The notes beneath the pieces were generated by a model. The model made no database searches. It saw only the letters and a list, made by a program, of their open reading frames with translations, and was not told the DNA's origin. Of a DNA stretch of 64,000 nucleotides, positions 61,813 to 64,000 are shown piece by piece. The position numbers and the translations under genes are program-made. How positions within the stretch are numbered: position 1 is the first letter of the stretch; every line of letters starts with the position of its first letter. Source of the DNA: Planctomycetales bacterium ZRK34 (GTDB taxonomy: Bacteria; Planctomycetota; Phycisphaerae; Phycisphaerales; Zrk34); the NCBI GenBank assembly GCA_014873095.1, contig CP050848.1, forward strand, positions 5,329,850 to 5,393,849, written 5' to 3'.

Positions 61813-62583
61813 TCAGGAGCTAACACGTTTGACAAACGCATTCGGCCAGTACGTGACGCGCTCGGTGATCTCACCTTCATTGAAGGCGAACGCCGGTTCT
61901 TCCTCGACGAACTCGGGGTGTTCGCTGACGAACTCGCTGACAGCCTCGCAGGGGTTGTTCCACGTCCAGTCGGGTTCGGTCCGCGGGGCGCCGGAGAGCT
62001 TGCTCATGATTCCGTCCATCGCCACGATGTACGAGCCTTCGGTCACCAGCGGCGAATAGGCTTCGAGTTCTTTGAGCACATGCGCCTTGGTGTGACACGA
62101 ATCGAGCATCACCATGACGGTCTGCCCGGGCTCGATCAGCGAGCGGACCTGCTCGAGCGTCTGTGGGGCGGCGGAGTCGGCTTCGATCAGCGTGATGTAC
62201 TCAGCCAGCGGATGCTCCTCGATGGCCTTGCGGTTATGCGGGCGGATTTCGATGTCCACACCGATCACGCGTCCGCGCCCCATCGTTTTACACAGGCTGG
62301 CGTAGTAGACCAGCCCGCCGCCGTGGGCCACGCCCGTCTCGATGATCACATCCGGCTGGACGGCATGAATCACCTCGGCGAGACGAATCATGTCTTCGGG
62401 CAATTGAATCAGCGGACGACCCATCCACGTGAAGCTGTACACGTGCTTGAGGTCCCACCCACTGCGAAGCCAGACATCGCTGAGCAGCTTGAAGCCTTCG
62501 GGACTGCTCAGGGACGTGGTGGATTGCTTGCCCCCTTCGTCGACAGTGATTACGCCTGTTTCGGTATCGATTTGAATCATCAT
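61813..62583 (-). CDS. CmcI-like methyltransferase (cephalosporin hydroxylase family)
   Basis: 256 aa. The SAM-binding fold shows 'VIIETGVAHGGGLVYYASLC', 'VIGVDIEIRPHNRKAIEE' and 'VMVMLDSCHTKAHVLKELEAYSPLV', the pattern of the CmcI/rhamnosyl O-methyltransferase group. In glycan clusters these O-methylate sugars. The ATG of this gene overlaps the stop of the epimerase gene (ATGA at 62580-62583). Confidence 0.83.
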   Translation of the reverse strand: MMIQIDTETGVITVDEGGKQSTTSLSSPEGFKLLSDVWLRSGWDLKHVYSFTWMGRPLIQLPEDMIRLAEVIHAVQPDVIIETGVAHGGGLVYYASLCKTMGRGRVIGVDIEIRPHNRKAIEEHPLAEYITLIEADSAAPQTLEQVRSLIEPGQTVMVMLDSCHTKAHVLKELEAYSPLVTEGSYIVAMDGIMSKLSGAPRTEPDWTWNNPCEAVSEFVSEHPEFVEEEPAFAFNEGEITERVTYWPNAFVKRVSS

Positions 62584-63395
62584 GAGCTTTTGTCTGTCTG
62601 AAATCGGTCGATCAACGGCTGCAGATCGTCCAGGACATTGTGATAAGTCGCATTATACTCCGTGGCGATGCGCTGATTGTCAATCGGACGCATCGCGACT
62701 ATCGGAGCGTTTTCCGCATAACGTACCGTCGCGCCCGTCAGAGCGCTGATCCGCTGGGTCAGTTGGTCATGTCGCGTGTTGCGACCCGAAGCGATGTTGT
62801 AGACGCGATGCTGCGCCGAACCGGCCAGGCGGATCAGCAGGTCGACGGTCTGGCCAATTGAGATGTAGTCTTTGCTCGAGGCGCCGGCGGTGCGCATGTC
62901 GATGTGGCTTTCAATGACGGCACTGCGGATGATGGACGTCAGAAAATTTTCCGACGGATCATCCGGGCCATACACGTTGGAAAGTCGCGCCACGCGGACA
63001 TCCCGCCCGCTGTGCAGCGCCACCGATTCGCCCATCAACTTCGAGAGGTTGTACAGGTGGTCCGGCTCGTCGGCGCGGACTGTCAGCGGGGTCGACTCGT
63101 CGGCCGGCTCATCGCCCAGTCCATATACCCGCGTTGAAGCTAAGTAAATCAACCGGTTGAAGCGTCCGTCTCGAAGCAGTTCCGTCAGGCGACACACGTG
63201 AGCCTCGACGGTATCCATCGGTCGCTGACGGAAATCGGCGGTCAAACCCACGCAGTAGAAAACTGCGCCCAGGTCGCCCCCGAGCCATGAATCATCACGC
63301 GACGGACAATCCACCGCCAAGCCCATGTCCCTGCACCGCTGGGCCAGGTGACTGCCGATGAAACCACTGCCGCCGAGCACCGTGACGTGATCCAT
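62580..63395 (-). CDS. NAD-dependent epimerase/dehydratase (SDR)
   Basis: 271 aa. Nucleotide-binding GGSGFIGSH at the N-terminus, 'YLASTRVYG' and the catalytic YNLSK (YxxxK). Short-chain dehydrogenase, extended type, of the sugar nucleotide group. It may finish an NDP-sugar (for example reduce a 4-keto intermediate made by the neighbouring genes). Confidence 0.85.
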   Translation of the reverse strand: MDHVTVLGGSGFIGSHLAQRCRDMGLAVDCPSRDDSWLGGDLGAVFYCVGLTADFRQRPMDTVEAHVCRLTELLRDGRFNRLIYLASTRVYGLGDEPADESTPLTVRADEPDHLYNLSKLMGESVALHSGRDVRVARLSNVYGPDDPSENFLTSIIRSAVIESHIDMRTAGASSKDYISIGQTVDLLIRLAGSAQHRVYNIASGRNTRHDQLTQRISALTGATVRYAENAPIVAMRPIDNQRIATEYNATYHNVLDDLQPLIDRFQTDKSS

Positions 63396-63937
63396 CAGGC
63401 CTGCTCCCCCGCAGCGAAGTCCGGGTATGAACCATCGCGATCGCTGATCACGATGGGCTCGGCCGGCCAGTCAATACCGAAAGCAGGGTCGTTCCACCGC
63501 ACGCCTCGCGACTTCTCGGCCACGTACTGCGTGGACATCTGATAAAACAACTCGGCATCATCGGTCAGCGTGATAAACCCGTGGGCGATGCCGGCGCCGA
63601 TGTACAGCGCCCGGCGGTTGTCGGCGGACAACTCCTCGGCGTGCCACTGGAGGTAAGTCGGTGAGTCCAGCCGCAGGTCGAGCGCGACGTCGTAAACCGC
63701 GCCGCGTGTAGCTCGGACCAGCTTGACCTCGCCGTGTGGATCAGCCTGGTAATGCATGCCACGTAATGTGCCCAGTCTGGTGTTGTACGATATGTTGCAC
63801 TGAAGCAGATCGCTGACTAAACCCGCGGCGGCGAACTCTTCACGACACCATGCCCGTGCGAAGAACCCGCGGTCATCGGTGATCGGCTCCAGTTCGACGC
63901 GAACCACGCCGTGTATCTTCGTCGGTTCAAACCGCAT
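63395..63937 (-). CDS. dTDP-4-dehydrorhamnose 3,5-epimerase-like protein
   Basis: 180 aa. 'DRGFFARAWCREEFAAAG', 'QCNISYNTRLGTLRGMHYQ' (catalytic His) and 'DVALDLR...YLQWHAEELS' are RfbC signatures, followed by 'IGAGIAHGFITL' and 'YVAEKSRGVRWNDPAFGIDWP'. It epimerises a 4-keto-6-deoxy nucleotide sugar. Overlaps the SDR gene by one base. Confidence 0.88.
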   Translation of the reverse strand: MRFEPTKIHGVVRVELEPITDDRGFFARAWCREEFAAAGLVSDLLQCNISYNTRLGTLRGMHYQADPHGEVKLVRATRGAVYDVALDLRLDSPTYLQWHAEELSADNRRALYIGAGIAHGFITLTDDAELFYQMSTQYVAEKSRGVRWNDPAFGIDWPAEPIVISDRDGSYPDFAAGEQA

Positions 63938-63940
63938 GGG

Positions 63941-64000
63941 TCAGACCACTTCCGGTTTCGGGACCGGGATGATGAATTGCCCGCCGCGCTTTCGGTACTC
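63941..64000 (-). CDS. C-terminal end of a probable NDP-sugar C-methyltransferase, cut by window edge
   Basis: Only 19 codons are visible: EYRKRGGQFIIPVPKPEVV and a stop. The 'GG.FI.P.P.P' ending is typical of the sugar C-methyltransferase family often next to RfbC-like epimerases. The assignment is tentative. Three bases separate its stop from the next start. Confidence 0.45.
   Translation of the reverse strand, partial: EYRKRGGQFIIPVPKPEVV

Noticed and set aside
1..64000. tRNA or rRNA genes
   Set aside because: No T-arm-like GGTTCRANYCC context with a matching acceptor stem was noticed in the gaps; a tRNA scan would be decisive.

Overview
The window looks like chromosomal DNA of a GC-rich planctomycete, probably class Phycisphaerae. 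The grounds are PEP-CTERM-type surface proteins, pseudopilins with a short MRR.GFT.IELL leader, ECF sigma factors overlapping FecR-domain genes, LamG/NPCBM-type carbohydrate domains, a XylR-type AraC regulator beside a galactokinase, and many secreted polysaccharide-active enzymes. This is inference from gene content; no 16S gene is present.

Layout. (1) 1-1640 is the edge-truncated end of a secreted clan GH-A-like glycoside hydrolase. (2) 1852-8853 (minus) is a tripartite ABC exporter operon: Cys-rich secreted protein, membrane-fusion protein, ATPase, two FtsX permeases, Cys-containing lipoprotein and TolC-type outer-membrane factor; metal export is a hypothesis. (3) 9000-23300 is the most striking part. 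Two back-to-back cassettes of the same order diverge from 17353-17832: ECF sigma, overlapping FecR membrane protein, C-terminally anchored surface protein, pseudopilin, Tat-exported enzyme. The left arm continues into a BASS transporter, an esterase and a broken discoidin-like gene. A similar ~50-bp sequence in the same orientation lies at both ends, and the right end carries a serine-recombinase fragment. (4) 23474-26962 is a 2-hydroxyacid dehydrogenase with glycolate-oxidase-like GlcF and GlcE subunits but no GlcD. (5) 27134-33491 includes a cytidylate-kinase-like gene, an SSS sugar symporter, galactokinase and a divergent XylR/AraC regulator. (6) 33691-45793 is mostly minus-strand housekeeping and envelope genes: serine hydrolase, PEGA lipoprotein, lipase-like hydrolase, glucoamylase-like protein, lptB, an atpG separated from other ATP synthase genes, an adenylate-kinase-like gene, a PPDK regulator with a histone-H1-like tail, and purC. 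(7) 46067-50373 has a GH10-like protein without the catalytic glutamates, a ComEA-like HhH protein, small secreted proteins and a 900-bp gene-free stretch with AT-rich palindromes. (8) 50929-64000 has a receiver-less sigma-54 activator, a Wzz/ParA polysaccharide protein lacking the Walker A lysine, a ferritin-like protein, ffh, and a surface-glycan cluster (WaaP-like kinase, sulfotransferase, two GT2s, acetyltransferase, CmcI-like methyltransferase, epimerase, RfbC-like epimerase and the end of a probable C-methyltransferase).

Taken together the window encodes envelope glycan synthesis (right), regulated surface display and glycan-directed enzymes (centre-left), sugar uptake (centre) and a dedicated exporter (left). 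All functional calls come from reading translated sequence; no database search was run.
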